A stretch of DNA of 64,000 nucleotides, from NCBI RefSeq assembly GCF_006716765.1, contig NZ_VFPO01000001.1, positions 3,906,001 to 3,970,000 on the forward strand. Direction: 5' to 3'. This stretch comes from Actinomadura hallensis (GTDB lineage: Bacteria; Actinomycetota; Actinomycetes; Streptosporangiales; Streptosporangiaceae). The notes under the pieces are model-generated. The model saw only the letters and a program-made list of their open reading frames with translations. It did not search any database and had not been told where the DNA came from. Numbering within the stretch: position 1 is the stretch's first letter; every line of letters starts with the position of its first letter. Below, in pieces: positions 9,152 through 18,397 of the stretch. Made by a program: the position numbers and the translations under genes.

Positions 9152-9542
9152 TTCACGGACCCGTGACCTGGTTGTTACCATGTAGCCGAGGCTTCGCACA
9201 GGACGCCGTGGACGGACCGGCTCTGTGTTCGGCCGGTTGTCGAGCGCCCGCGGCCCCGGGGCCCGAGTCTCCCGAGTGCCGCCGCGCGGCGCGTGTTCCA
9301 TGGTGACCCTCACAGTGAGGCCGGCAGATGGGCCTTGCCCACCGCGCGACTGCGGCCTGTGAGGCCGCAGGGACGCGTCGCTTCTTGAAAACTCGACAGC
9401 GTGCCGAAATCGCTTCCCGACGGGAAACTCGGCGGGCGCGCGCCCGCGAGGTCCCCCGTCGTGCGCAGTCGTGCGCACAGCCGACATCACGCATGGCCGG
9501 AGGCCGATGCGCCTCCAGCCGTCGCGGCCTGCTCTTCGACCT
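9152..9542 (+). promoter_or_regulatory. 16S rRNA leader with candidate promoter and processing stem
   Basis: No protein gene fills 9123-9542. TTCACG (9152-9157) and TACCAT (9176-9181), 18 bp apart, are the best promoter candidate, though weak. At about 9384-9407 the sequence CTTGAAAACTCGACAGCGTG matches the conserved element found in actinobacterial rRNA leaders and spacers. GTGCGCAGTCGTGCGC at 9461-9476 pairs with 11123-11137 on the far side of the 16S gene, with one bulged A, forming the expected RNase III processing stem. Confidence 0.6.
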
Positions 9543-11100
<1,558 letters not shown>

Positions 11101-11122
11101 GGGAAAGCACACAACGCGGCCG

Positions 11123-11137
11123 GCGCACGACGCGCAC
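11123..11137 (+). other. 3' half of the 16S processing stem
   Basis: GCGCACGACGCGCAC pairs with 9461-9476 upstream of the 16S gene: 15 base pairs with a single bulged A. This shows that the 16S precursor can fold and be excised without a 23S partner. Confidence 0.6.
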
Positions 11138-11187
11138 GGGACGAGCACGGCACGCTGTCGGGCTTTGAGGAAGCGACGAAGAAAACT

Positions 11188-11233
11188 CGAAGCGGCCCGG
11201 AGACGACTGTGGCTCTCTCTCCGGGCCGCTTCG
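11188..11233 (+). terminator. Intrinsic terminator of the 16S unit
   Basis: CGAAGCGGCCCGGAGA (11188-11203) is perfectly complementary to TCTCCGGGCCGCTTCG (11218-11233), with a 14-nt loop, followed by the T-rich TTCATTCTTC. It closes the 16S transcription unit. Confidence 0.85.
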
Positions 11234-11375
11234 TTCATTCTTCGGCGAATCCCATCCGGCGGCGCCCACCGAAGGGATACGCCGCCCGATCAGTGGCTCG
11301 TTCAACCGGTGACGGCGCCCAACCGGTGACAGCGCTCAACTGGCGACGGCGCTCAACTCGCTCGACCGGCGCCGC

Positions 11376-12350
11376 TCATTCGGCGGCGTCGTGTCCCCGC
11401 CCGCGCCGTGCCGGGCGCCGGCCGCGCCTCCCGGACCGCCGCCGGGCGGGAGGCCGCCCCGCCTGGTCGCGCAGGCGGCAGAACGCGCACACGTCCCCGG
11501 TGGTCGGCGAGCCGCACCGCGAGCAGGTGCCGACCCCGGCCCGTTCCTCCGCCGCCAGATCCTCCAGCAGGGGCATGAGCCGCTCGGAGAAACCGCGCAG
11601 GAACGTCGACTTCGATCCGGGCGCCCGCTCCTCCAGCGAGTTGAGCATCTCCTTGTACATCAGGTGGCGGTTGCCCGCCGCCATCGGGCACTCCTCGATG
11701 ATGTAGTCGATGCCCCGGATGACGCAGTAGGCCGCCGTCTCGCGTTCGGTCAGCCTCACCAGGGGCTTGACCCTGCGGGCGAAACCGGGCGCCTCCGGCA
11801 GGGCAGGCCGCTGCCGGGCCAGGTACGGCAGGTTCCAGTTCAGGACGTTGCCGAACAGGACCGCCGCCTCGTCGTCGAGGTTGTGCCCGGTGACCAGCAC
11901 GTCGTACCCGTGGTCGACGGCGACCTTGTTCAGCAGGTGCCGTTTGGACAGGCCGCAGGACGAGCACGGCGCCCGGCGCGACGGCGCGGCCTGCGGGATG
12001 GTGAAGCCGACGTCCCGGGCCATGTCGACCTCCAGGAGCCGCGCGTCACGGGACTCCGCGAACTCCTTGGCGCACGCGCCGGAGCGGTCGCTGTACCCGC
12101 CGATGCCGAGGCCGAGGTACACGCCGTCAGCCTCGTACCCCAGGTCCAGGAGCAGGTCCCACACGGCCAGGGAGTCCTTGCCCCCCGAGACCGCGACGAG
12201 CGCCCGCTCGCCCGGACGGATCATCCGGTGGGAGCGGATCGTGTTCGCGACCTGTTCACGGCAGCGTTGCACGAAGCATGCGGCACAGTACGCGGCGCGG
12301 CGGTGCCGCAGGTCGACGACGCCCTGTTCGTCGCATCGATGACACTTCAC
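11376..12350 (-). CDS. ttuA: TtuA-like tRNA 2-thiouridine(54) synthase (PP-loop ATPase)
   Basis: A 324-residue member of the TtcA/TtuA family, which adenylates a tRNA base and replaces oxygen with sulfur. The N-terminal zinc finger (CHRC, then CAAC) occupies residues 3-24. The ATP-pyrophosphatase PP-loop SGGKDSLAVWD is at about residue 54. The Fe-S ligand set CSSC (about 128-131) plus Cys in EECPMA, and a C-terminal zinc ribbon (CSRC, CAFC), are all present. This arrangement fits TtuA, which thiolates T54, better than TtcA, which lacks the flanking zinc fingers. It sits 10 bp downstream of a ubiquitin-like sulfur carrier gene on the same strand, as expected of a ttuBA pair. The last 25 residues are an Arg/Gly-rich tail. 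Confidence 0.8.
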   Translation of the reverse strand: MKCHRCDEQGVVDLRHRRAAYCAACFVQRCREQVANTIRSHRMIRPGERALVAVSGGKDSLAVWDLLLDLGYEADGVYLGLGIGGYSDRSGACAKEFAESRDARLLEVDMARDVGFTIPQAAPSRRAPCSSCGLSKRHLLNKVAVDHGYDVLVTGHNLDDEAAVLFGNVLNWNLPYLARQRPALPEAPGFARRVKPLVRLTERETAAYCVIRGIDYIIEECPMAAGNRHLMYKEMLNSLEERAPGSKSTFLRGFSERLMPLLEDLAAEERAGVGTCSRCGSPTTGDVCAFCRLRDQAGRPPARRRSGRRGRRPARRGRGHDAAE

Positions 12351-12360
12351 GGCGCGATCC

Positions 12361-12555
12361 CTAACCTCCGGACATGACCGGCCTGATCTCCACGGTGTCG
12401 CCCTCGTCCAGGACGGCGTCGCCCGTCACCAGTTCGTCGCCGCGGATGATCAGAACGGATTCTCGGTTGAGCCCCAGCCGCCGGCACAACTCGTCGGCGC
12501 GGAGCCCGCCCGGAATCTCGGTCTCGCGCTTGGGGTTGTGGAGCTTGATCTTCAT
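12361..12555 (-). CDS. ttuB: TtuB-like ubiquitin-fold sulfur carrier (MoaD/ThiS family)
   Basis: A 64-residue beta-grasp protein ending in PVMSGG. The terminal Gly-Gly is the site that is adenylated and turned into a thiocarboxylate in MoaD/ThiS/TtuB proteins. VLIIRGDELVTGDAVLDEGD is the typical core. The ATG at 12555 is preceded by GGAGA with 9-nt spacing; an upstream in-frame GTG at 12570 is less likely. The stop is 10 bp from the TtuA-like gene, so they should be co-transcribed, with TtuB carrying the sulfur for TtuA. An E1-like activating enzyme is not in the window. A ThiS or MoaD role is possible but does not fit the neighbour as well. Confidence 0.78.
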   Translation of the reverse strand: MKIKLHNPKRETEIPGGLRADELCRRLGLNRESVLIIRGDELVTGDAVLDEGDTVEIRPVMSGG

Positions 12556-12678
12556 CGTCGGCGTCTCCACGTCGTCGATACGGCTGCAATGAGCGGGATC
12601 GATACCCCCAAGCTAATTGACCGAAACCGCCGCCTCAAATCACGTTCACCAAGGTGGGAGGGCGTGAGCGCCGAGCGC

Positions 12679-13704
12679 CTAAGCCGGGCGGGCCTCCAGG
12701 GCGGTGAAGGTCGGGCTCTGGGCTGTGGGGCCGGTGGGGCGCAGGCCGGCGCGCTGGAAGAGGGCCTCGTATTGGGACTGGGTGCGCTGACGGCCGCCGC
12801 TGGTCATTACCAGCATTTCTAGATCCAGCCACTTCATGCGGGACGCGCTCGGGCCGTCGTGGAGGAAGCCTTCCAGAAGGAGCAGGCGGCTGCCGGGGTG
12901 CATGGCGCGGCGGCAGTTCGCGAGGATCTGGACGGCCCGGTCGTCGTCCCAGTCGTGGACGACGTGGCTGAGGACGTAGGCGTCGCCGCCTTGCGGGACG
13001 GAGTCGAAGAAGCTCCCGGCGACCATCTGGCAGCGGTCGTCGGCCAGCGCGGTCCGGAGGGGGCCGTCGGCCGCCTTGGCGATGACCTCCGGCAGGTCGT
13101 ACAGGATGCCCCGGGTGCCGGGATTGGCGGCGAGGATCTCGGTGAGGACGGCGCCGTGGCCGCCGCCGACGTCCACGATCGTGTGGCCGGGAGGGAATTC
13201 GCAGGCGGCGGCGACCGGGGCGATGAACTCCCCCGACATGGCGACCATCGCCTTGTTCAGGACGTCGCCGTCGGAGGGGTTGTCGCGCAGGTAGTCGAAG
13301 ATCTCCTGGCCGTGGACGTGCGGGAAGGACGGTTCGCCGGTGCGGACGCTGTGCTCCAGGGCGTCCCAGGCGGCCCGGTGGAAGGGCGCGCCGGTCAGCA
13401 GGGCGTAGCCGCGCAGGGAGGGGACGTCGCTGCGCAGGAGTTCGCCGAGCGGGGTTCCGCTGAAGAGGCCGTCCTCGCGTTCCTGGACGACGCCCACGTC
13501 GGACAGTGCGCGGAGGAGGCGGTGCAGCGTGGGGGCGTGCGCGTCCACGGCCTCGGCGATGTCGGCGGCGGACCGCGGGCCGTGCGCGAGCTGGTCGGCG
13601 ATCTTCAGGCGGGCGGCGACGCTGACGGCCTGGGCTACCCAGCCTCCGGTGAGCAGGCCGACCATCGACGCGGCCAGCGGGCTTTCGGGCACCTCGATCG
13701 ACAT
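12679..13704 (-). CDS. SAM-dependent O-methyltransferase (hydroxyneurosporene/carminomycin type)
   Basis: A 341-residue class I methyltransferase with an N-terminal winged-helix dimerisation domain (residues about 10-90) and a Rossmann domain. Motif I is TIVDVGGGHGAVLTEIL, the SAM acidic residue follows in GILYDLPEV, and the catalytic region is SHVVHDWDDDRAVQILANCR with the His-Asp pair of plant-type O-methyltransferases. This group methylates phenolic hydroxyls of aromatic polyketides, phenazines and related compounds. I place the start at the ATG at 13704, which has GGGAGG just upstream, rather than the GTG at 13725. It is divergent from the exporter at 14066, which suggests modification and export of the same metabolite; this is inference. 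Confidence 0.88.
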   Translation of the reverse strand: MSIEVPESPLAASMVGLLTGGWVAQAVSVAARLKIADQLAHGPRSAADIAEAVDAHAPTLHRLLRALSDVGVVQEREDGLFSGTPLGELLRSDVPSLRGYALLTGAPFHRAAWDALEHSVRTGEPSFPHVHGQEIFDYLRDNPSDGDVLNKAMVAMSGEFIAPVAAACEFPPGHTIVDVGGGHGAVLTEILAANPGTRGILYDLPEVIAKAADGPLRTALADDRCQMVAGSFFDSVPQGGDAYVLSHVVHDWDDDRAVQILANCRRAMHPGSRLLLLEGFLHDGPSASRMKWLDLEMLVMTSGGRQRTQSQYEALFQRAGLRPTGPTAQSPTFTALEARPA

Positions 13705-14028
13705 TCCGCCTCCCAGATCGACCACTCAGCGTACTCGCTCTGTCTCCGTGAGCGACGATCGACGGCCGCGGCCGCCTGCCGCGTCGGCGATGAGTTCGGC
13801 CGGCCCGCCGAGTCCGTCTTGTGCGGCACGAGGGGTGGTGTCGAGTGCGTCACATCGGCTTGACCTCGAGCTTGATCGAGGTCTCAGGCTGAGGGACGGA
13901 GAACTGGGGGATTCGTGCGCTCCGGGCGGAATACGGGCCGGGGTCGCCGCAGTTAACCGTTCGCGGAAGTGTCAGTCGCTGCAGTATTTTGCGGCGGTAC
14001 CCCCTGAGACCTGCCCATCGGTCCCTGC

Positions 14029-14046
14029 GTGCCCGCATGCGGGCAC
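14029..14046. promoter_or_regulatory. Perfect palindrome before DHA2 exporter
   Basis: GTGCCCGCATGCGGGCAC is a perfect 18-bp inverted repeat 20 bp before the exporter start. It could be an operator or a small hairpin in the 5' leader. It is the only notable structure in the 361-bp gap 13705-14065, which otherwise shows no gene. Confidence 0.45.
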
Positions 14047-14065
14047 CCTGACGATTGGATGAGAG

Positions 14066-15607
14066 TTGACCGCTCCCGCATCTTCCACGATGGCGGACGG
14101 GCCCCATGACGAACCCGACGCAGGCGGCGGCCTAGACCGCGGCGTGCTGGCGGTGGCCGGGGTCGTCGTCCTCGGCGCGATCATGTCGATCCTGGACGTG
14201 ACGATCGTCAACGTCGCCATCAAAGAGCTGGCCAAGGAGTTCAACAGCCCCCTGGCGACGATCCAGTGGGTCGCGACGGGCTACACCCTCGCGCTGGCCA
14301 CCGTGATCCCGGTGACGGGATGGGCCTGCGCCAGGTTCGGCACCAAGCGGCTCTACATGGTCTCGCTCGTGCTGTTCGTGCTCGGCTCGACGCTCGCGGG
14401 CCTCGCGTGGTCCGCCGAGTCGCTGATCGTCTTCCGGGTCCTGCAGGGCCTGGGCGGCGGAATGATCATGCCGGCCGGCATGACGATCATGACGCAGGCG
14501 GCGGGACCGCAGCGGGTCGGCCGGGTGATGAGCATCATCGGCGTCCCGATGCTCCTCGGCCCGATCACGGGGCCGATCCTCGGCGGCTGGCTCGTCGACG
14601 ACGTGTCGTGGCGCTGGATCTTCTTCGTCAACCTGCCGGTCGGCGTCGTCGCGCTGGTGCTGGCGGCCCGGATCCTCAAGCCGGACCAGCCGCAGCCCGC
14701 CGAGCGCCTCGACTTCCTCGGGCTGGCGCTGCTGTCGCCGGGCCTGGCGTCGCTGATCTACGGCGTCGCGAAGGGCGCCGAGGAGCGCGACTTCCTCCTG
14801 ACCGAGCCGCTCGTCTTCACCGCCGCCGGCGCGCTGCTGGTCGTCGGGTTCGTGTTCCGGGCGCTGTACGCGCGGAACCCGCTGATCGACCTGCGGCTGC
14901 TGAAGCGCCGGTCGGTGGCGGCGGCGTCCGGCACGATGGTCCTGTTCGCGATCGCGTTCATGGGCGCGATGCTGCTGCTGCCGCTGTACTTCCAGACGGT
15001 GCGGGCCGAGGGCGCGATGAGCGCGGGCCTGCTGCTGGCGCCGCAGGGCTTCGGCGCGATGATCACGATGCCGATCGGCGGCCGGCTCACCGACCGGATC
15101 GGGCCCGGCCGGGTCGTGCTGGTCGGCATGACGGTCGTGACGCTCTCGGTCGCGGCGTTCGCGGCCATCCTGGGGGCGGACACGTCCTACTGGGCGCTCG
15201 GCGCGGTGCTGTTCGTGATGGGCCTCGGCATGGGCATGACGATGATGCCGACGATGGCCGCGGCCATCCAGACCCTCGTGCACGACGAGGTCCCGCGCGC
15301 CAGCACGATGCTGAACATCATCCAGCAGGTGGCGGCGTCCATCGGCACCGCGATGATGTCGGTGCTGCTCGCCCGCCAGCTGACCTCCCGCCTGGGCGGC
15401 GGGTCCGGCGGCGAGATCGGCTCCACCGAGGAGGTGCCGCCGGAGATCATGGCGAGGATCGCCGGCCCGATGGCGGACGCGTTCCAGCACACCTACTGGT
15501 ACGCGGTCGGGCTGATCGCCCTGGCGTTCCTGCCGGCGCTGCTGCTGCCGCGCAAGCGGCCGGAGCCCGTCGCCTCGCCCGTGGACACGCCGATCACGGT
15601 CCACTGA
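14066..15607 (+). CDS. DHA2-family MFS drug exporter (EmrB/QacA type)
   Basis: A 513-residue, 14-TM proton antiporter. The first helix carries LDVTIVNVAIKEL and the A/C motifs are visible (GWACARFGTKRLY; GGGMIMPAG; GPILGGWLVDDVSWRW). The family exports drugs, antibiotics and cationic dyes. The reading frame opens with TTG at 14066 next to GGATGAGAG; an internal ATG at 14090 lacks a good ribosome binding site, so TTG is preferred with moderate certainty. It is divergent from an O-methyltransferase and ends at a perfect 16-bp terminator shared with a convergent gene. Confidence 0.9.
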   Translation: MTAPASSTMADGPHDEPDAGGGLDRGVLAVAGVVVLGAIMSILDVTIVNVAIKELAKEFNSPLATIQWVATGYTLALATVIPVTGWACARFGTKRLYMVSLVLFVLGSTLAGLAWSAESLIVFRVLQGLGGGMIMPAGMTIMTQAAGPQRVGRVMSIIGVPMLLGPITGPILGGWLVDDVSWRWIFFVNLPVGVVALVLAARILKPDQPQPAERLDFLGLALLSPGLASLIYGVAKGAEERDFLLTEPLVFTAAGALLVVGFVFRALYARNPLIDLRLLKRRSVAAASGTMVLFAIAFMGAMLLLPLYFQTVRAEGAMSAGLLLAPQGFGAMITMPIGGRLTDRIGPGRVVLVGMTVVTLSVAAFAAILGADTSYWALGAVLFVMGLGMGMTMMPTMAAAIQTLVHDEVPRASTMLNIIQQVAASIGTAMMSVLLARQLTSRLGGGSGGEIGSTEEVPPEIMARIAGPMADAFQHTYWYAVGLIALAFLPALLLPRKRPEPVASPVDTPITVH

Positions 15608-15625
15608 ACGCCCCTGAGAGGCGTC

Positions 15626-15667
15626 GGAAGCCCCGCCCGGGATCGCGTGACCCCGGGCGGGGCTTCC
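15626..15667. terminator. Bidirectional terminator between convergent genes
   Basis: GGAAGCCCCGCCCGGG (15626-15641) and its exact complement (15652-15667) form a 16-bp stem with a 10-nt loop, placed between the stops of the exporter (+) and the acyl-CoA synthetase (-). Confidence 0.85.
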
Positions 15668-15683
15668 GCCGTTCAGGGCCTTC

Positions 15684-17216
15684 TCAGGCCTTCGGGGAGT
15701 GTCCCGCCCAGTACTCGTCCTTGAGCAGGCGCTTGTAGAGCTTGCCCGTCGGGTGCCGGGGAAGCTCCGGGCGGAAGTCGACCGAGCGCGGGCACTTGTA
15801 GTGGGCGAGGTGCTCGCGGCAGTAGGCGATCAGCTCGGCCTCCAGCTCGGGTCCGGCGTCGTCCATGGACACGGGCTCCACGACGGCCTTCACCGCCTCC
15901 CCCATCTCGGGGTCGGGGACGCCGAAGACCGCGACGTCGGCGACCTTGGGGTGGATCGCCAGGACGTTCTCGGCCTCCTGCGGGTAGATGTTCACCCCGC
16001 CGCTGATGATCATGTAGGCGCGGCGGTCGGTGAGGTAGATGAACCCGTCCTCGTCCACGTAGCCGACGTCGCCGAGGGTGCTCCACCCGCGGCCCTTCGG
16101 GTCGCGGGACGCGGCGGTCTTCTCCTCGTCGTCGTGGTACTCGAACTCCGGGCCGTTGCCGAAGTACAGCGTGCCGGGCTCGCCGGGCGGCAGCTCGTTG
16201 CCCTCCTCGTCGAGGACGTGGACCTCCCCGAGGATGCAGCGGCCCACGGTGCCCTTGTGGGCGAGCCAGTCCTCGGAGTTGGTGTAGACGAAGCAGTTGC
16301 CCTCTGTGCCGGCGTAGTACTCGTGCAGGATCGGGCCCCACCACTCGATCATCTGCTCCTTGACCGGGATGGGGCACGGGGCGGCCGCGTGCACGGCGGC
16401 GCGCAGGCTCGACACGTCGTAGCGGCGCCGGGTCTCCTCCGGGAGCTTCAGCATCCGGATGAACATGGTCGGCACCCACTGGCTGTGGGTGACGCCGTAC
16501 TTCTCGATGGCGGCCAGCGCCGCCTCCGGTTCGAACTTCTCCATCACCACGACGGTCGCGCCGAAGCGGTGCATGGTGATGCAGTAGCGCAGCGGCGCGG
16601 CGTGGTAGAGCGGCGCGGGCGACAGGTAGACCGAGTCGGCGTCGGGCTGGAACAGCAGCGAGAGGAGCTGGTACAGCGGCCCGGGCTCGCCCATGGGCGC
16701 CTTGGACAGGGCCGGCTTCACCCCCTTGGGGCGGCCCGTCGTCCCCGACGAGTACAGCATGTCCACGCCCTCGCACTCGTTCTCGATCGGCGTGGTCGGA
16801 TGCTCGGCGACGCGCTCCTCGTAGCTCTCGTAGCCGGGGGCCGTGCCGCCGAGCATCAGGCGCAGCGGCACGTCCGGCGGGTTCTGCGCGGCGGTCTCCA
16901 TCGACGCGCTGGTGATGAACACCTTCGCCCCGCAGTTGTCCACGATGTAGGCGAGCTCTTCATGCTGGAGCCTCGTGCTGATGGCCGTGTAGTAGAGCCC
17001 GGACCGCTGGGCCGCCCAGGCGATGGCCAGGTACAGCGGATGGTTCTCCAGCATGAAGGCGATGTGGTCCCCCGGGCGCAGCCCCTCCGCGTAGAGCAGC
17101 TGCGCGAGCCGGTTGGACTCCTCGTTGAGTTCCCGGAATGTGACGATCCGCCCGGAGCCCGCCATGACGACGGCGGGCTTGTCGGGCGTTTGTGCGGCGA
17201 TCTGCCCCAGATGCAT
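15684..17216 (-). CDS. Fatty acyl-CoA synthetase (AMP-binding)
   Basis: A full-length 510-residue adenylate-forming ligase. Motifs in order: SSGTTGRPKG (near residue 161), YYAGTEGN, the hinge GDVGYVDEDGFIYLTDR, SGGVNIYPQE, and the catalytic Lys in PTGKLYKR near the C terminus. It activates a carboxylic acid to acyl-AMP and then acyl-CoA. It matches the N-terminal fragment at the left edge of the window in all comparable blocks. It ends at a shared terminator and is followed upstream by a DUF397 gene on the same strand 87 bp away, which is probably a separate unit. The substrate is not deducible. Confidence 0.9.
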   Translation of the reverse strand: MHLGQIAAQTPDKPAVVMAGSGRIVTFRELNEESNRLAQLLYAEGLRPGDHIAFMLENHPLYLAIAWAAQRSGLYYTAISTRLQHEELAYIVDNCGAKVFITSASMETAAQNPPDVPLRLMLGGTAPGYESYEERVAEHPTTPIENECEGVDMLYSSGTTGRPKGVKPALSKAPMGEPGPLYQLLSLLFQPDADSVYLSPAPLYHAAPLRYCITMHRFGATVVVMEKFEPEAALAAIEKYGVTHSQWVPTMFIRMLKLPEETRRRYDVSSLRAAVHAAAPCPIPVKEQMIEWWGPILHEYYAGTEGNCFVYTNSEDWLAHKGTVGRCILGEVHVLDEEGNELPPGEPGTLYFGNGPEFEYHDDEEKTAASRDPKGRGWSTLGDVGYVDEDGFIYLTDRRAYMIISGGVNIYPQEAENVLAIHPKVADVAVFGVPDPEMGEAVKAVVEPVSMDDAGPELEAELIAYCREHLAHYKCPRSVDFRPELPRHPTGKLYKRLLKDEYWAGHSPKA

Positions 17217-17303
17217 GGCCGCACGGTACCGGGCCGGGAGGCGGAATGGAATCCCGTTCGGTTTCAGATCCGCCGGGTCTCCGTCCGCCTCGGACCAGCC
17301 GCC

Positions 17304-17534
17304 TCAGACCAGCATGTGGTCGAAGTCGCCGTCCTTGGCGCCTCCGACGAACGCCTCCACCTCCTCGCGCGTGTAGACGAGCACCGCCCCCTCGGGGTCA
17401 CGGGAGTTGCGCACCGCGATCTCCCCGCTGGGGAGTTCGGCCATCTCCACGCAGTTCCCGGACGGGTTGCTGCGCCGGCTCTTCTGCCAGACGAGCCGGT
17501 CGCGCCAGACGTCCGCCATCGCTTGGCCGTCCAT
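17304..17534 (-). CDS. DUF397 domain small protein
   Basis: A 76-residue protein matching the DUF397 pattern: W-x-KSRRSNPSGNCVEMAE, then IAVRNSRDPEGAVL, then a hydrophobic helix ending EEVEAFVGG. DUF397 proteins are abundant in Streptomyces and relatives, and usually lie beside an XRE-type helix-turn-helix regulator and an RsbW-like ATPase, in trios linked to development and antibiotic control. Here the ATPase is present and divergent, but no XRE gene is next to it. Start ATG at 17534 with GAGGGGG 5 nt upstream. Confidence 0.85.
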   Translation of the reverse strand: MDGQAMADVWRDRLVWQKSRRSNPSGNCVEMAELPSGEIAVRNSRDPEGAVLVYTREEVEAFVGGAKDGDFDHMLV

Positions 17535-17616
17535 CGTTGCCCCCTCTAGGCGTCTCAGCCTCCCCGCAGGGAGGCCGCGATCTCGCCCCACCCCACACCA
17601 TGGTACGAGATGCACG

Positions 17617-17664
17617 TGCATTCGTTCTTGCATTCGTTCATGCAGACGGTCTTGCATCTGCACG
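17617..17664. repeat. Four 12-bp tandem repeats in a divergent promoter
   Basis: Units beginning TGCA recur every 12 bp: TGCATTCGTTCT, TGCATTCGTTCA, TGCAGACGGTCT, TGCATCTGCACG. The palindrome TGCACGTGCA (17611-17620) overlaps the left end. The array lies between the DUF397 gene (-) and the RsbW-like gene (+). Its period, slightly over one helical turn, suits cooperative binding of a regulator, plausibly the missing XRE partner encoded elsewhere. Confidence 0.6.
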
Positions 17665-17728
17665 ACTTGGGGAGCAAGATAGCGAACGCTCGCCGGTGAC
17701 CGACCCCGCACGCCTCCGAGGTTTGACC

Positions 17729-18397
17729 ATGACCGTTGATCAGGCAGACGACGTCGCAGCCCGCACCGCCGTGGGCGGCGGCCGGCCGCGGCACGCCGCG
17801 GCACTCCACCCCTGGCCGGACGCGTCCCCGGCCGGCCACGGACCGGACGCGCCGGCAGGCGGCCACGCGGCCGTCGCCGTCGAGCCGGGCCTGGCCGGGC
17901 TGTGGCCCGCGCCGCACGCGGGGACGCCGCGCATGGCGCGGCAGGTGTTCCCCGCGGAGATCACGACCCCGCGCTCGGCGCGGGAGTTCACCCAGGCCAC
18001 CCTGGACGCGTGGGGCGTGACCGAGAACGTCGAGGACGTCGTGGTCGCGGTGTCGGAGCTGGCGACGAACGCGCTCCAGCACGGCATGGAGGGGCTGCCC
18101 CACCCGCTGCCGCTGTGCCCCATCCAGCTCGTGCTGATCGGGCACCCGCGCCGCCTGGTCGTCTCGGTGACCGACCCGAGCGGGCGTCCTCCCGAGCCGA
18201 TCCCGAGTGACCCCGGCAGGTTCGTCGAGGGCGGCCGCGGCCTCCTCGTCGTCGGCGCGGTCAGCGACGCGTGGGGCTGGGCGCGGCTCGCCACCGGCGG
18301 AAAGGCCGTCTGGGCGGCCTTCGAGCGGCGGGTCAGCCCTCCACGGCGGGAGCCGGCCGCGCCAGGACCGAGCGCTCCGGACGCTCCAGCTCACTGA
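17729..18397 (+). CDS. RsbW-like ATP-binding protein (HATPase_c_2, anti-sigma type)
   Basis: A 222-residue protein. The first 70 residues are a Pro/Ala/Gly-rich extension. The rest is a GHKL-type ATPase domain with N box [17 protein letters not shown]1 box [10 protein letters not shown], and G2 box [19 protein letters not shown]. Members bind ATP and often act as serine kinases/anti-sigma factors. GAGG precedes the ATG by 7 nt. Its last 65 bp overlap the 3' end of otsA on the opposite strand, which is unusually long for convergent genes. It pairs with the divergent DUF397 gene. Confidence 0.82.
   Translation: MTVDQADDVAARTAVGGGRPRHAAALHPWPDASPAGHGPDAPAGGHAAVAVEPGLAGLWPAPHAGTPRMARQVFPAEITTPRSAREFTQATLDAWGVTENVEDVVVAVSELATNALQHGMEGLPHPLPLCPIQLVLIGHPRRLVVSVTDPSGRPPEPIPSDPGRFVEGGRGLLVVGAVSDAWGWARLATGGKAVWAAFERRVSPPRREPAAPGPSAPDAPAH

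Noticed and set aside
11240..11375. Search for a 23S start or ITS tRNA downstream of the 16S gene
   Set aside because: The stretch holds short GGTGACGGCGCTCAAC-like imperfect repeats only; no tRNA cloverleaf or 23S sequence is visible before the ttuA stop.
17617..17664. 12-bp tandem array considered as a CRISPR
   Set aside because: The repeats are contiguous without unique spacers of 30 bp or so; promoter position fits an operator array.
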